From Typhlomys cinereus (lineage: Eukaryota > Chordata > Mammalia > Rodentia > Platacanthomyidae), in NCBI GenBank assembly GCA_023101885.1, contig JALPQD010000090.1, positions 1,971,569-2,035,568 on the forward strand: a stretch of 64,000 nucleotides of DNA, read 5' to 3'. Position 1 is the first letter of the stretch. Every line of letters starts with the position of its first letter. The translations under genes were made by a program, and so were the position numbers. The notes under the pieces were generated by a model. That model was given only the letters and a program-made list of their open reading frames with translations. It made no database searches and was not told where the DNA came from. Shown piece after piece: positions 45,140-58,084 of this stretch.

Positions 45140-46466
45140 TTTCTCATTTTTTAAATATATTTTTATGCCTTTACAAGGGTATTGAGTATTTATCCCTGCT
45201 TCCCTCCTTTCCCCTCCCTCCCATTTCTCCCTTCCATTCTCCAATCCATGCCACTCCTTCCCACCCTCTGCCCATATTCTTCTAATGACCCCAAGTTTCA
45301 CTGTGGCTTGCCTGCTTCTGTGGGGGCTCAGGCCTCTGTTGTGTATCAAGTTACCTGTCTTCAGACCACCCCACTGATCTGGGCATTTCCCTTCACTCGT
45401 CCAGCTTTAGACCCAAAGGTTTCCACTGTATGTTCCCATCTCTCTTGAGTTCCTAGGTAGTCTATGGGGCACATTGATATGTCTGTTGTTATGCAGGTCT
45501 GGGAAGGACAAGTCCCATTGTAGCAGTCCTGCCTTTAGTGGAATGTCCTGTCTAATGGTGAATCTTCCCACCTTTAGGTTTTTACAATCTCACCAACCCT
45601 TCGGCTGTGAGTTCCCACCCCCCAAAGTCTTGGATTGGGGAGAAATTAGGTCAGTCTGACCTTGGGTGAGCCCCACTGAGTCACTGATACTCTGCATTAT
45701 GGTTGGCCATTGCTGTCCACTTCACTGCTTCTCTTTGCTCTAGGCTGCACCCTGTCAGGGTATCAGCTTCTTTCCCTCTGTTGTAGAAGAAGACTTCTCG
45801 TTGGAATGTTAAATGTTCTTCTAATCTATCAGTACAATAACAGCTACCTACGGAGCAGTTTGATGTACTATCTTCCTATCTATAGATTCATCTATTTCCT
45901 TTCTTTTTTTTTTTAGGTTCTTGTTCTAGCTTACAGTAACAAGGATGTGTACTATTCGGACAAGTGGGTCTTGAGTCCAATCAGAAAAGTGTTGGTTGTC
46001 TCTTTGGTACTCCTGACACTATTACACTGGTGGTCACCTATTGCCATGGTGATTTATATATTGCAACTCACAGATCCCATGCTATTGATGGAGCTTCTAC
46101 AGTATTCCTTGGTACTGTGTAAGCTATCCAGCAAGGAGAAAGCCTCCAGACCAGTTCCAGTTGATGTATTTTGGTCATGTTCTGTGATCCATACATGTTG
46201 CATCTTCAGTAATAGAGTCTTACTGACAGTTTTTGGAGAACAACCAAAAGCCATGGCAAAAACCTATACTGTTTGGGGGCCTTTAAGACCTCTCTGACCA
46301 ACATTTTATCAGGAATTGCCATATTTCTGTAACTTCTAGTTTTCCTCACTCTATGCTCCTTTGCATAATGAATGCCCATGCTTGTTCCTTTCTTTAAAAT
46401 GACATTTTTTTTATTATTTATTCAACTGTGTGCATGTGCATATGTATGTGCGGCGCGCGCGCGCGT

Positions 46467-46519
<53 letters not shown>

Positions 46520-48040
46520 ACCTCGGACGAACTCGCGAATCACCATGGACGCCTCCACCTCCTCCTGCCCTGGGATTCACAGGCTCCGCCCTACCAGGAC
46601 CAGAAGTGCAGGCTGCCCTGCTTCCGCCTGGCGTCTATACGTGGGATCTGGGATCCGAACTCAGGACCTTCCGCCTGCAAGGCGGAGGCTTAACCCCTGA
46701 GCCACCTCTCCAGCCCTAAAATGACATTTTTTAAAACCTATTACTTGCATAGGATGTTCCTTTGGGGTTACTTCCTACAATCTTAGTTTTTTTTCTATAA
46801 GTCTTTCTGTCCCTCCTATCTTCCATGCCCCTCCTATGATTGTAATTTTATTTTAAGTCACTGGGTACTTATCTTGGGATGGTGTTCTTCTATCTGGGAT
46901 GCTATTTTTCAGCACTTGGATGATGTTTGCAATGTCTATGTTTTTCTTTGTATTATGTAGCAAATGTCTGGGCCTGCATTTGAAACAAAAGGCAGGTATT
47001 CTAGTGTTCCCTGGCTGTAGAAGCATGTTGATGCTTCTCAGATGGGTTTTCTGAAGTGACTATGATGTTGTCTTTCAGAGGACTTTTCTCTTTTTATTCT
47101 TGACGTTTGGTGTTGTACAGAATCTTCTACCTGAACTTATGTCCTGTATAGGTGTGTGATTAGTGAGGGAAGGGAGTATTATAGGTGTGCTGACAACCCA
47201 GTGGATCAGATTCAGTGCCAGCAACCTCCTGCACAAGGCACAGGAAAGCTCAGGGACGAGCTAACCTGAACCTCTGATATCCTGGGAACCTCCATTTGCT
47301 AATGGTTGAACTTGTCCTTGTTTATGTCTGTATTTTAAAGTGTCTGTACAGATTATTTCTCTAAATCCTCAGAGTTTGAAGAATTACATTGAGATCTCTG
47401 AACTATCTGAGTTAATTTTTGGGGAGGGTGAGATATAGAGATCTGGTTTCCTTATACATGTGGATATCTACTTATTGAAAAATATGCGGTGCATTTTTTG
47501 CTTGCTTTTCAAAAAAGTCAGATGGGCTTGTATCTGACCATCCACTCTCTTCTCTTGATCTAGCTTTGTACTACAACTGAGGTTTGTGTTATAATTCAGC
47601 TATGGTGCTACCAGGATTATTCTTTTTGCTCATTATGACATTGTTTCTGTTGTTTATGAATTTTAATATTATATTTTTCTTGTGTGGAGAATGTTTCTGA
47701 AACTTTCGCTAGTATTCCATTAAATATGCAGATTAATCTTTACAAAATAGATATTTTCACAGTATTAAGTCTTCTGATTCATGAACATGGGAAGTCTTTC
47801 CCTCTAGTGTTTCCTCAATTTCTTTTTTCAGTGTTTTAAAACTGTATTTGTAGACACTCTTCACTTCCTTGGCTAGGTATATTAAAGATTGTTTTTGAGG
47901 CATTTGTGAATAGGATTTTTTGTTCTGATTTCTTTCTCAACAGGTCCATTATTGGTACACAGCAATTCCAGGAAATGACCAAGATAGAGACTGATTTTGA
48001 ACTCTTGATTCTTCTGCTTTCTACCTCTAGATTTCTTGGA
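45140..48040 (-). mobile_element. Old LINE-1, unit 1 tail (shared with unit 2)
   Basis: 3' UTR from about 45,140, then sequence repeated at 16,180-16,600, then antisense ORF2 pieces at 47,440-47,960. Interrupted by the SINE at 46,411. The unit 2 equivalent is 60,240-62,610. Confidence 0.75.
46411..46716 (-). mobile_element. Young B2-like SINE (copy 4), unit 1 only
   Basis: Flanked by the exact TAAAATGACATTTTTT duplication (46395-46410 and 46717-46732). The empty site is at 61,565-61,580 in unit 2. The internal tract is (GT)n preceded by a pure GC-alternating run GGCGCGCGCGCG. Confidence 0.93.
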
Positions 48041-48269
48041 TAAAGGCCCATGAACCACCACCTTGGGTTTTAATAATTCAGGGATTTGAACACAGGGTTT
48101 TGGGGATGCAAGTCTGACACTCTATCCACTGGGCTATATACTACAACAACTAGTGGGTATTATAGAAAGACTAGAGTTACTTAATCAAACACAGAGAAAT
48201 GTGAGTTTTAAACAAAAATCCCAAGAAGTAGTTTACTTTTATCACCAAAAGGGAAGAACCCAATTAAGA

Positions 48270-48700
48270 ATATATCATAGTTAGGCACAGATGTCAACTT
48301 GACAGTTGAGGGTTTTAGTTTGGGGCACATTTGTAGAGAATTAGTGGCTGAGTTAAGCCCAAAGCAAACCTGAAGGAGATTGTCTAGCTGATGGAGAAGG
48401 CCCAGACCATGGTGGGTGGGACTAGGCCCTACAATAAAATACAAAGAGCTGGTAGAGAAAGTTGGCATCATTGTATACATTGGCCAGACATGCTGGTCTG
48501 GCAAGTAAACATTATTTCTCTCCTAGTTGTTATGTAGATATGGTGTGGCCAGTTTCCTTGGCTCTGGTGTTTGTGTGAGCTCTCCTGTCAAGCTGGACTA
48601 AGAACTGTAACCTGACAATCTTAAGGGAAAATAAAACCTTTGTCCCCTTAAGCCATTTGATGCTGATTTATCAGCAACCGCGCAGCCTAACTGCTGCAGA
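48270..48700 (+). repeat. GTCAACTTGACA-family element, unit 1
   Basis: Begins near AGTTAGGCACAG and ends near GCAGCCTAACTGCTGCAG; the ends contain AGTTAGGC and its inverted complement GCCTAACT. Shared with unit 2 (63,230-63,650), so it is older than the duplication. Confidence 0.65.
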
Positions 48701-49089
48701 AGGGAAGAAGCACCTGCATCTCTCCACCCACACAGCCACAACAGCAACTGAGAACATTCAATATGATCATCTCTGTGCCATCAAAATTATATGATTGCTG
48801 TTTATTTATAAACTTTACTTTCATTTTGTGAAAAAAGCGTATTTCCAGTCACCAAGGAAGTTCCTATAATGAAAAGAAATGAAAAGAAATTGGTGATGAT
48901 AGTACATTAGGCAACTAAGACCAATGTGGCTCAGGTATCTGAAGCAAAGGCGCCAACATGGCAAGGAAAGAAAAAAACAAGAAAACCATGGGGGAACACA
49001 GAGGGCTGCCCAGGACTGCTCCCCCCCTTTCAGGTGTGGAAAAGTTCTGTTTATTCTCACATCCAGTCACCTCAGCACAGGGGACAAGC

Positions 49090-49128
49090 TCTCCTGGGAT
49101 TCAGTGTCTAGAGATCTGTCTCATTAAA
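49090..49128 (+). promoter_or_regulatory. Candidate OR promoter motifs, unit 2
   Basis: TCTCCTGGGA (49090-49099) and TCATTAAA (49121-49128), at the same spacing as in unit 1. Olf1/EBF-like and homeodomain-like; inference only. Confidence 0.4.
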
Positions 49129-49169
49129 CACCCGCAGAGCTGCAGGTGGCAGGCAGGCTTCTCAGGGTG

Positions 49170-49287
49170 AAGAATTGTGTGTCAGAAGCTCAGCATGAAC
49201 CATCCCTTCAAGTTCTCCACAGCACAGGTCATTTCTGTGCATAAACCTGAAAATATCCCTGACTCATAGTTCTGAGCAGCCTTTCAG
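49170..49287 (+). other. Candidate non-coding first exon, OR gene 3
   Basis: Ends CAGCCTTTCAG followed by GTAAGAGAGAGGG, a consensus donor conserved in units 0 and 1. With the acceptor TTTTTTTGAAG just before 51,815 this gives an intron of about 2.5 kb. The 5' end of the exon is not determined. Confidence 0.6.
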
Positions 49288-49714
49288 GTAAGAGAGAGGG
49301 TTAGGACTGAACTTGGAAGGGTCCTGCATTTTCTGTTCTTTCAGGAATGGCTCGTCCATTTGTAAAGATTACACTTCAGCATCCAGGATTCAAAGGTGGT
49401 TTCCGGCTTCTGGGAATGTCGTGAAGACATTTTGGTTTCTGTGCTTTTGTCGTCATGCTTAGTCCTCTGAAAATTCTCTGAAGCAAATCTGAAATCTCTA
49501 AATCTTGAAACTGTGGCAAAGAAAATCATCTCCTAAGCTTGTCTGGCAGCTCTTTTTCCTTAAAAGTTAAAAAAAAGGACATTCCCATATATGTTATTGG
49601 TATTTTATTGTTTTCTGGTTCTGGAAATCAAAAAGAACCTCTGGCATATGGCTTCATTTGCAGACAGGAGTGTTCAGTGTTTTTATAAACATACAAAATG
49701 TACCTACTCTTAAA

Positions 49715-49778
49715 TTTTTTAAAATATTTTTAAATTTTATTTATTCAATTTTGCGTGTGTGTGTGTGTATGTGTGTGC

Positions 49779-49827
<49 letters not shown>

Positions 49828-50050
49828 TGTGTGTGTGTAGAACCATGGACGAATTGGGGAACCACCATAGACCACCTCCATCTCCTTCTTGTTTACTCTG
49901 CCCCGAGATTCACAGGCTCCGCCCTACTAGGACCAGAAGCGCAGGCCGACCCCACTTCCGCTTGGCGTCTATACATGGGATCTGGGATCGGAACTCAGGA
50001 CCCTTCGTCTGCAAAGCAGAGGCTTAACCCCTGAGCCACCTCTCCAGCCA
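49715..50050 (-). mobile_element. Young B2-like SINE (copy 5), unit 2 only
   Basis: Flanked by a near-exact 18-bp duplication (AATGTACCTACTCTTAAA left at 49697, AATATACCTTCTCTTAAA right). The empty site in unit 1 is at about 29,436-29,453. Internal GT tract about 49,755-49,839. Confidence 0.9.
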
Positions 50051-50069
50051 CAGAATATACCTTCTCTTA

Positions 50070-51800
50070 AAGATACTCCTCTGAGTTATTTAAAGTGATT
50101 GTATCATTTCTCATAAATTCTTCCAGCAATAAACTTACAATTCTATGGGATCCTTATATATTTTTCTGCTTCTAATTTTGTTTTAGTCACACCCAGTTGT
50201 CTTTATCTAGTGATCTCTCAAGCTTCAGATGGCTTCCTAGTTATTAGAATCATTGTACAGCTCTTTGGGAAATCCTTTGGGATTTCTCTCAGCACCCCCA
50301 ACCCTGTGGTCTCTCCCCGGCCCTCACAATCAGGTCTTCCCTTCCATATACAAAATCTGATCCATTATATCTTCCATGACCAAAACAGAGAGAAAGCTAC
50401 TTCCCATACTTCTGTTTGCTTTGACAGATGTATCTGAAGGAGATAAAACCCAATTCAAAAGACTATCTGCTTTTCAGTAAATTGTGACAATGCTGTCAGA
50501 TGTCATCATTATTTTCATGTTTCCTGAGGAGTTTTAAGGGTCATTAAAACATATTACTTTACTATATTACCTTAATTATAGAAATTAAAAGAAAAAATGA
50601 ACCCTGGTAAGGCAACAGTATACTTCTATTTGCTAGAATGGAAAACTTGGTATAAAACCAACTTTTCTTTTGAAGAAAGATGAGCTGATAGGTTTGGAGA
50701 AAACAGACATGAGGCTGAAGACTTCAGGGATCATAACTGAAAACATAATTACCATTGTTACTAGTAATGCTAGGAGAGAGGAAGATAAGCCTCAATTTCT
50801 GAGGTATGAGCTTAACTAAGTTAAATAAAACAGGACTTAGGAAACAGATCACAAGGGAAGGCTGTATTCAAGGGGATGGAGGCCACATACACAGGTAACA
50901 TGAGAGAGGAACCCTGAGTGTGCAGGGAAAGAGCTGTTCTTATTCAGGGACTCAGGACCTAGAAAGGATTTTTTAAAAATCTTAGAACAATTGTGAAAAT
51001 AGAGCACAGTAAAGCAAAATTTGTGTTATGAGAAGTCATGTGGACCTGGTGTGCTTTTGTACTAATCATAGGACTTGAGAGTCTGAGGTAGGTAAATCCC
51101 AGCAAATCAGAGGTCAACTGGGTTTATAGGAGACAGTGTCTCAAACCAAACCAAACCAAACTTAACCAAACTACCCCCTTTAAGATTCTTTTTAAAAATG
51201 TTAAAGCTCAGATTATAGGAAGACTGTCATCATCAAATATAGTAATGAAAAATTTTATGGATCTACCTGGCCATGCTGTTGTATAATTTAAAGTCATGTC
51301 TGGCTCCCTGTCATCTCTGCCATTTGTCCTATGCTGTGCCAAAGCTATTCTTCCTTTTAAAGACTGAGTGTCTGAAATAAATCCATGTCTACCTGCTCTC
51401 CCCAAAAAATCTTTGATGAGTTGTCTTCCCTGGCAGGGATTTCTGTCTGGTAGACTATTTTTCAAACCTGCTTGCTGTTAAACGTGACTTAAGAAATGAA
51501 AGGATAGTTGAGTCAAAAATGTCAATTCTCACATTGAAGAAAATGGTAGGCTGGAAGTCTGTCTGAATACCTAAAAGAAAGAAGCCATTTAAGGTGATGT
51601 AATAAGTTAAAAGATGCTACATGTCACAATCCCCACCAAAACCTAGGCTCAATATTCAAGGTGCTAATGGGAAGATACCAGAAAAGATTTATTTGGGTGG
51701 GCGTATGGATAACAGTACTATCTCCTGAAATATTTTGATCTCAGCAAGAAGTATATTGATTTGAAAGACTGATGGGTTTAGTGTTCTACAGTTACTTTGT
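50070..51800. other. 5' intron of OR gene 3 (inferred), no other gene
   Basis: Collinear with unit 1 at 29,450-29,998 and 36,188-37,720 minus that unit's insertions. No repeat of its own recognised. Confidence 0.5.
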
Positions 51801-51814
51801 GTTTTTTTGAAGCC

Positions 51815-52741
51815 ATGCAGAATCAAACTTCCATCACTGAATTTCTCCTCCTGGGAGTGACAGACATACAGGACCCACAGCCACTTCTCTTTACCATGTT
51901 TCTCATCACTTACTTTGTCAACGTGGCTGGGAACGGAGCCATCCTGATGGTCGTCATCTCAGATCCAAGACTGCACTCTCCTATGTATTTCTTCCTGGGA
52001 AACCTGGCGTGTCTAGACATCTGCTACGCTACTGTGACAGTGCCTAAGATGCTGGAGAACTTGCTCTCCACCAGAAAAGCAATTTCTTTCTTGGGATGCA
52101 TAACTCAGCTTAACTTTTTTCATATTTTTGGTAGTACAGAAACTCTACTGCTGGCAGTGATGGCGTTTGACCGCTTCGTGGCCATCTGCAAACCTCTCCA
52201 TTACCCTGTCATCATGAACCGTCAGCTCTGCATTCAGCTGGTGGTCACCGTCTGGACCGCTGGTTTTCTCCATGCTCTGCTTCACTCTGTGATGACATCT
52301 CGTTTGGACTTCTGTGGCTCCAACCGTATCCATCACTTCTTCTGTGATGTTAAACCACTGCTTGATCTGGCCTGTGGGAGCACTGAGCTCAACCTGTGGC
52401 TGCTCAACACCGTCACGGGGACCATTGCCATTGGCTCCTTGTCTCTTATATTTTTCTCCTATTTCTACATCATCACCTACCTCTTCCTCAAGACCTTTTC
52501 TTGCAGCATGCTTCAGAAAGCGCTGTCCACGTGTGCCTCTCACTTCATAGTTGTTGTTATTTTCTATGCTCCTGCCCTCATCATCTACATCTGTCCTTCT
52601 TCAGGAAATTCTCTGGACCAGGACCAGGCAATTGCCATCATGTACACTGTGGTCACACCTGCTCTCAATCCACTCATCTACACACTCAGGAACAAGGAAG
52701 TGAGGGGAGCCTTGAATAGAATAATCAGAAGAAGATTTTGA
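51815..52741 (+). CDS. Or12d-like: Olfactory receptor, OR12D family (gene 3)
   Basis: Intact 308-residue odorant receptor and close paralogue of gene 2 (about 94 per cent identical by eye). The start ATG is at 51,815, two bases after TTTTTTTGAAG, giving MQNQTSITEF; the upstream TTG is not used. Hallmarks: NQT glycosylation site, PMYFFLGNLACLDICYATV, MAFDRFVAICKPLHY, ALSTCASH and an intact TM7 NPLIYTLRNKEV. Differences from gene 2 include CYAT for CYST, PKM for PKT and the normal NPxxY. A G-olf-coupled role in olfactory neurons follows from the family; the ligand is unknown. Confidence 0.95.
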   Translation: MQNQTSITEFLLLGVTDIQDPQPLLFTMFLITYFVNVAGNGAILMVVISDPRLHSPMYFFLGNLACLDICYATVTVPKMLENLLSTRKAISFLGCITQLNFFHIFGSTETLLLAVMAFDRFVAICKPLHYPVIMNRQLCIQLVVTVWTAGFLHALLHSVMTSRLDFCGSNRIHHFFCDVKPLLDLACGSTELNLWLLNTVTGTIAIGSLSLIFFSYFYIITYLFLKTFSCSMLQKALSTCASHFIVVVIFYAPALIIYICPSSGNSLDQDQAIAIMYTVVTPALNPLIYTLRNKEVRGALNRIIRRRF

Positions 52742-52744
52742 TCT

Positions 52745-55700
52745 GAAGAAATCTGCAGTATTCTTCTGGGGTATAATATTTCTGAAGTTGTCATATTATG
52801 CATTCCTGGTCATGTTGAATAATGGAATAAAAGGAAAATATAGCTCGCTTGTATGAAGTGATCTTTTCACAGGCGACTCAAAGTAACCCTGACCATATGT
52901 TTTCTCTCTCCAGAATCTGGCTTCTGAATTTGTTTTAGATGGCAGTGGATAACCTTGTCTAGTGAAACATTCACATTTTCTCCTGTGCAATTAGGTGTAA
53001 GAACTTGTTATATTATTGATTTACAAGAAATGAGTAGTACCTAGACTTTAAAAAAAAACAAAACCTTTTTTACCTAGTTATACAAGCTCAATGGGAAGAT
53101 ATCCTTGCCCCCTCTTTCTTGCTCCTCCCTCCCTTCCCTCCTATTGTCTTCCCATCCCGCTGTCTATCCCCATCACTCTCTTTCTCCCCCTTTCTCCCCT
53201 TTCCTCTTGGTATTTCCTGCCTGCTCCCTCCTACGCTCCAGGACATCAGCTTAAAAGGACTCCAAAGTTCCCTTTGTATTGTCTACACTAGCGAGGGTTT
53301 CAGACTCATCTTGGGGCTCCTTGTTGGGCTGTCCACTAATATGGGAACTCCATTATATCTGTCTAACCGCTTGCCTCTAAGGATCTTATTGCCTGAAACC
53401 ATCTCCCCTGAGATCTGTGATAGTCTGTGGACGCTTGTTGATATGTCAGCCATTGTGCAGGTCAGATAAAGTCAAATCACATTGCAGCAATATCCTAGCT
53501 GCTGCAGTCCAGATTTGTATGGAGTATATTGTCCATGGGAGAATTTCCCCATCTTTAGGTTCTTACATTCTTGCTGCCCTCTCTTCTGTAAGGTTCCCTG
53601 AGCTTTGGATGGGGAATGATTTCGCTGGGTGAACATTGTAAGGTGTTTGGTGTTTTGAATTATGATTGTTTGTTTATTTCAGTTTTGCGGTTCTTGCTCT
53701 GCACTTGGCGGCATCCTGTTTGGGTGTTGAGGTCTTCTCTTAACCAAAGATAAAAGGTTGTTTAAAAGAAGGTCATAATATAAGAGGAGGCTTAAAGGTA
53801 GAGAGCTGAATAGGATTAGGACATAGTAGTGAGTGGGGTTAGTCTCCTGGTTGTCAATTGGCTACCATCTAACTGCCAGCCCCCATCTCCTTCAAGACTG
53901 GGGAGGTATGCCTCCTCTTCAAACTTGTCCAATCACAAGTGAACAGGAAGGGAAATGAGAATGAGCTGTGTCAGATATCTTGCTATTAACTGACTATTGG
54001 TGACCTTGGTCTAATTTCTCTATTGAACTGTGCTCTTTAGCCTTCTTTCTCTTGGAGTCTTCTTTCCCCTTCCTTCTAGTTATACTCCGTTATAGAGATT
54101 TACCTTTGAGTTTGTTATTAAGAGGGTTTGGAACTAGAATATCCATTTATAAGGGAGAACATGTGATGTCTAGCTTTCTGTGCCTGCAATACTTTGCTCA
54201 GTATAATTTCTTCTAATTATCCCCATTTACCAGCAAATTCCATTAATTCATTTTTGATTGCTGAGTAGTATTCCACTGTATAAATGTACCACATTTTCCT
54301 TATCTGTTTGTCAACTATTGGGCTTTTGGGTTGATTCCATGACTTTGCTACCTAGGCTTTTTTTTAAGCGATACTTTTTGGTTAATATGTGCTAGTTAAT
54401 TGGCTGAATAAAGTAATACTTTCATTTTCAAATTCAAAGTTATTCTTTAAATTGAAAGAAATAAATTTTCTTACTCACCTGTGAGGTGAGTCAAAATTTT
54501 TTGAGACATCCATATTTCTGTTTTTGATGGTTATTGAATGTGGACCATGTTCCTTCTCATACACTTCCTTCCTTCTTTTTCCCTTCTTTGTTTTCACCAA
54601 TTCTCTTTGTTCCTCTATATTTTTTCTACTTTCCTATAATATATAAATACATACTTTATATACATATATTTCTATATATAAAATCCAGGGCCCACCAGTG
54701 AGAAAGAACACATGATATTTGTTTCTCTGAGATTGACTCAACTCTGTAGGATCATCTCCGGTTGCATCCATTTTCCTTCAAATGATAACTTTATGGCTGA
54801 AAAATATTACCTGTGTGAAATGCTGCATTTTCCTCATCCATTCCTGTTTTGTTGGGCAACTAATTTAGCTCCACAATGCAGTGATGATGATTGTGGGATA
54901 ATAAACATTACTGTGCACGAATCTCTGTGATATGTTGACCTGATCTTTTTGTATTCACATCAAAAGATGGACAGTTAGTGTTTTGAGAAAGCTACACCCT
55001 GACATCCGTAGTGTCTGGATGAGTTCCCATTTCCACAGGCAGTGCATGCTGCTGATGTTACAAAGGGTAACCCTTAGTCAATATGCACAAAGCATTGTTT
55101 TTTTTAAATAATGGAAGTTAATGTAGTTTTGATTTGGATTTCTTTGATGGCTAATGAAGCTGAATGTTTTTGAGAGTTCTAATAAATTTGTTAACCTATT
55201 TATTGATTAGGTTGTTTCATATTTTGGTGGCTTATCTTTTTAAAATTCTTTGAATATGTATCTGTAGGTGAATAGCTGCCAAAGACTTTCTTACATTTTA
55301 AGGTTGTCTCTTCACTCAGTTGACTGTCTCTTTTGCTGTTTGGAAGATTTTAATTTCACAAGTCTCCATGTGCTGATTTTCCAAATTTTTTTGTTTTTTG
55401 TTTTCCCCAGTTTTCCAAGCATATTGAGTACTTATGCCTATGTGCCTCCTTCCCCTTTTCCCCATCCCCCTTCCCTTTCTTCAACAATCCATCCCACTCC
55501 CTCCCACCCTCCTGCCTGTCCACTTCTATGGGCCCCAGGGGTTCATGCATCTGTGGCACACCAGTAGGCCCTTCCTAGGGCTGCCCCACTAGTAGCAGCA
55601 TTCCCTTTCACTCAGCTAGCCTTAGTCCCCACACTTTCTACTGCATATTCTTATCTCTCTTGAGTTCCTCTATAGTCTATGGGGCACATTGGTATGTCAG

Positions 55701-57010
55701 TTATTATATGGGTCTGGTAAGGAAAGGTCTCATTGCAGTAAGTTCCGGGATGCAGCAACCCTGCCTTGAGTGAAGTGTGTTGTCCTAAGGTGGACCTTCC
55801 CATCTTTAGGCTCTTAGCAATCTTACCACCTCCTCTTCTGCAAGATTTCAGAGCCTTAAGATGGGGATTAGATTGGCATTATACTTAGTGATAATTGCAG
55901 GGTTACTGGTACTTTGTATTCTGGTGTCCATTGTTGTCCACGTTGCTGCTCTTCCGCTGCCCCAGGCTGCATCCTGTCAGAGCATTGAGATCCTTACCTC
56001 CATTGTAGAAGACTTCTAGGCTGAGTGCTAAGTGCTCTTCCAATCTATGGGTATGATAAGGGGTATTTACAAGGCAGTTTGGTGTGCTCTCTTCCTACCT
56101 ACAGGTTCATAGGCTGTTCTTCCCTACTGATCTATTTCCTTCTCTTTTATGGGTTCTTGTTTTAGTTAACAGTAACAAGAATGTGTTTCATTCCGAAAAA
56201 ACAGGTCAGGAGCCTTATCTTAAAGCTGTTGGTTGTCTCCTTGATATTCATGCCACTATTACACTGGTGGTCATCTGTTGCCATGGTGATTTTTATTGCA
56301 ACTTGCAGATCTCATGACATGATGTCACCTGTGATTATTTCTCTCCTCTTATAGCTTCTTAGTTGGAATATTTATTTTCTTAGTGCTTAGTTTTCTGAGA
56401 TCTTTGTAAACTCTGGATGTTAATTCTTTGTCCAATTTATAGCTTGCAAAGATTTTTTCCCATCTGTGAGCTGTCTTTTTGCCTAATTAACAGTTTCTTT
56501 TTCAAAACTGAAGCTTTTTAATTTTATGAAATTTCATTTGTTGCCTGTTGCTCTTAGTTCCTGGGCATTTGGGGTTCTGTTTAATAAAATCTTTTCCTAG
56601 GCCTATCAATTCAAGTATACTTCTTACTATTTCTTCTAATAATTTCAGGGTTTAACGTTGAGGTCTTTGATCCATTTGGAGTTGATTTTTGTATAAGGAG
56701 AGAGGCAACAGTCAATTTTTATTCTTCTACATGTAGGTGTCCAATTTTCCCAACACCACTTGTTGAAGATGCTGTCTTTTCCCCAGCATGTGTGTTTTGC
56801 ACCATTGTCAAAAATCAAGTCACTGTATATTTGGAAGTTTTGTTTCTATTCTAATCCATTGGGTTGATATATCTGTTTTTGTGCCAGTACCAAGCTGTTT
56901 TAATTACTATAGCTCTCTAGTATAGTTTGGAATCTGGTACTCCTACGCTTCCATCTACCTTTGAATCTCCTCTTATATTAAGGTCTTCATTTAAACAGTC
57001 TTTTATCTTT
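52745..57010 (-). mobile_element. Old LINE-1 sequence, unit 2 (matches unit 1)
   Basis: First about 300 bases are OR gene 3 3' flank. Minus-strand L1 3' ends at about 53,060 and 55,385, with antisense ORF2 C-terminal text at 54,120-54,360 and 56,370-57,000. 54,360-54,680 unassigned. Counterpart of 38,700-42,970. Confidence 0.75.
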
Positions 57011-57019
57011 GGTTAGGAG

Positions 57020-57695
57020 GTGACCTTTGATACCAATCAGGATGTAGCCAAGGGCAGTACAGGAAAAGCAAACTGAAAACAACAAACCTTAATTCAGAAC
57101 ATCAAAGACCCTACATTATTCACTTGGAACCAGACCGGCCAAATCTCTCCCCATCCTAAAGGGAACCTTGTGGAAGAGGGGGCACCAAGATTTTAAGAAC
57201 CTATAGATGGGGAGGACCAATGATATGCAACATACTCCACACAAGTTAGGGCTGCAACAGCCAGGATTGGACTTTGCCTGACCTGCACAATGGCTGACAT
57301 GTCATCGAACCCCCAAAGTCTAACAAGAATCGCAAGGGAGAAGGTTCCAGGCAGTAGATCTTTAGAGGCAAGGGATGAAACAGTCATAATAGAGTTTCCA
57401 TACTAACATGGAGTCCAAGAAGAGGCTCTGGGCTACGCCACTGAATCCTGAACCCTCACTAGGGTTGAGGATTCAGAGGGAGGTTTGACATTAACACAAA
57501 AGATGCTCCAGGGGATGGGTGGGAGGAAGGGGGAGACACTGAGATTGGGGGAGAAAGGGATGGGAGTGAAAGGAAGGAGGGGAAGGAGGAGAGTGCAATG
57601 AGGGACCACTGGGAAGGGAAAGGGGAGGGAGAGGACAGGGTATCTATTGAGCTTGTGTGATTAGGAAAAAATAAAATGTGGGAGAAAAATAAAAA
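57020..57695 (+). mobile_element. LINE-1 3' UTR in plus orientation, unit 2 copy
   Basis: Counterpart of 42,975-43,640: purine tract, GGGTATCTATTGAGC and an AATAAAATG-containing tail. Confidence 0.82.
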
Positions 57696-58084
57696 AAAGA
57701 TCTTTTTTTTAATGTGTACATTTGGTTTTGGTTTATCATTTGCTGTGTTTTTTTTTTTTTTTTTTTTTTTTGTCCTGGGTGTTCGGTGTTCTGTATGCCT
57801 CTTGATTCAGGAAGGGTATCTCTCTCTTTTTTTAGGTCAGGGAAATGCTCCTCTATTATCTCATTAATTATACATGATGGATCTTCCTCTTTCTCAGGTA
57901 CCCACGATCCACATGTCGGGCTTTTTGATGGTGTCCCAGAATTCCTGAATGTTTTTTCAAGTGCGTTTTCCCATTGACCAGGTTCTCTCATTGAGTTTTC
58001 AACCTCTTCCATCTATCTTCCAGTTCTGAGATTCTGTCTTAAACATGATCAGTTTTATTTTTGAAACTGTCTATTGAATTTCTT
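57696..58084 (-). mobile_element. Old LINE-1, left of U6-L1 insertion
   Basis: Counterpart of 43,641-44,005. Contains a T run lengthened relative to unit 1 (about 57,747-57,771). Continues after the insertion at 58,985-59,540. Confidence 0.7.

Larger units (their letters stand above)
28640..48910 (+). repeat. Olfactory receptor duplicon unit 1
   Basis: About 20.3 kb. Position 28,761 aligns with 49,031 in unit 2. It contains the first-exon region, OR gene 2 and a long L1-rich tail that is nearly collinear with unit 2. Unit-1-only insertions: L1 29,998-36,187, SINEs at 36,586, 37,100 and 46,411, and an L1 end at 44,883. These explain most of its extra length over unit 2. Confidence 0.88.
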
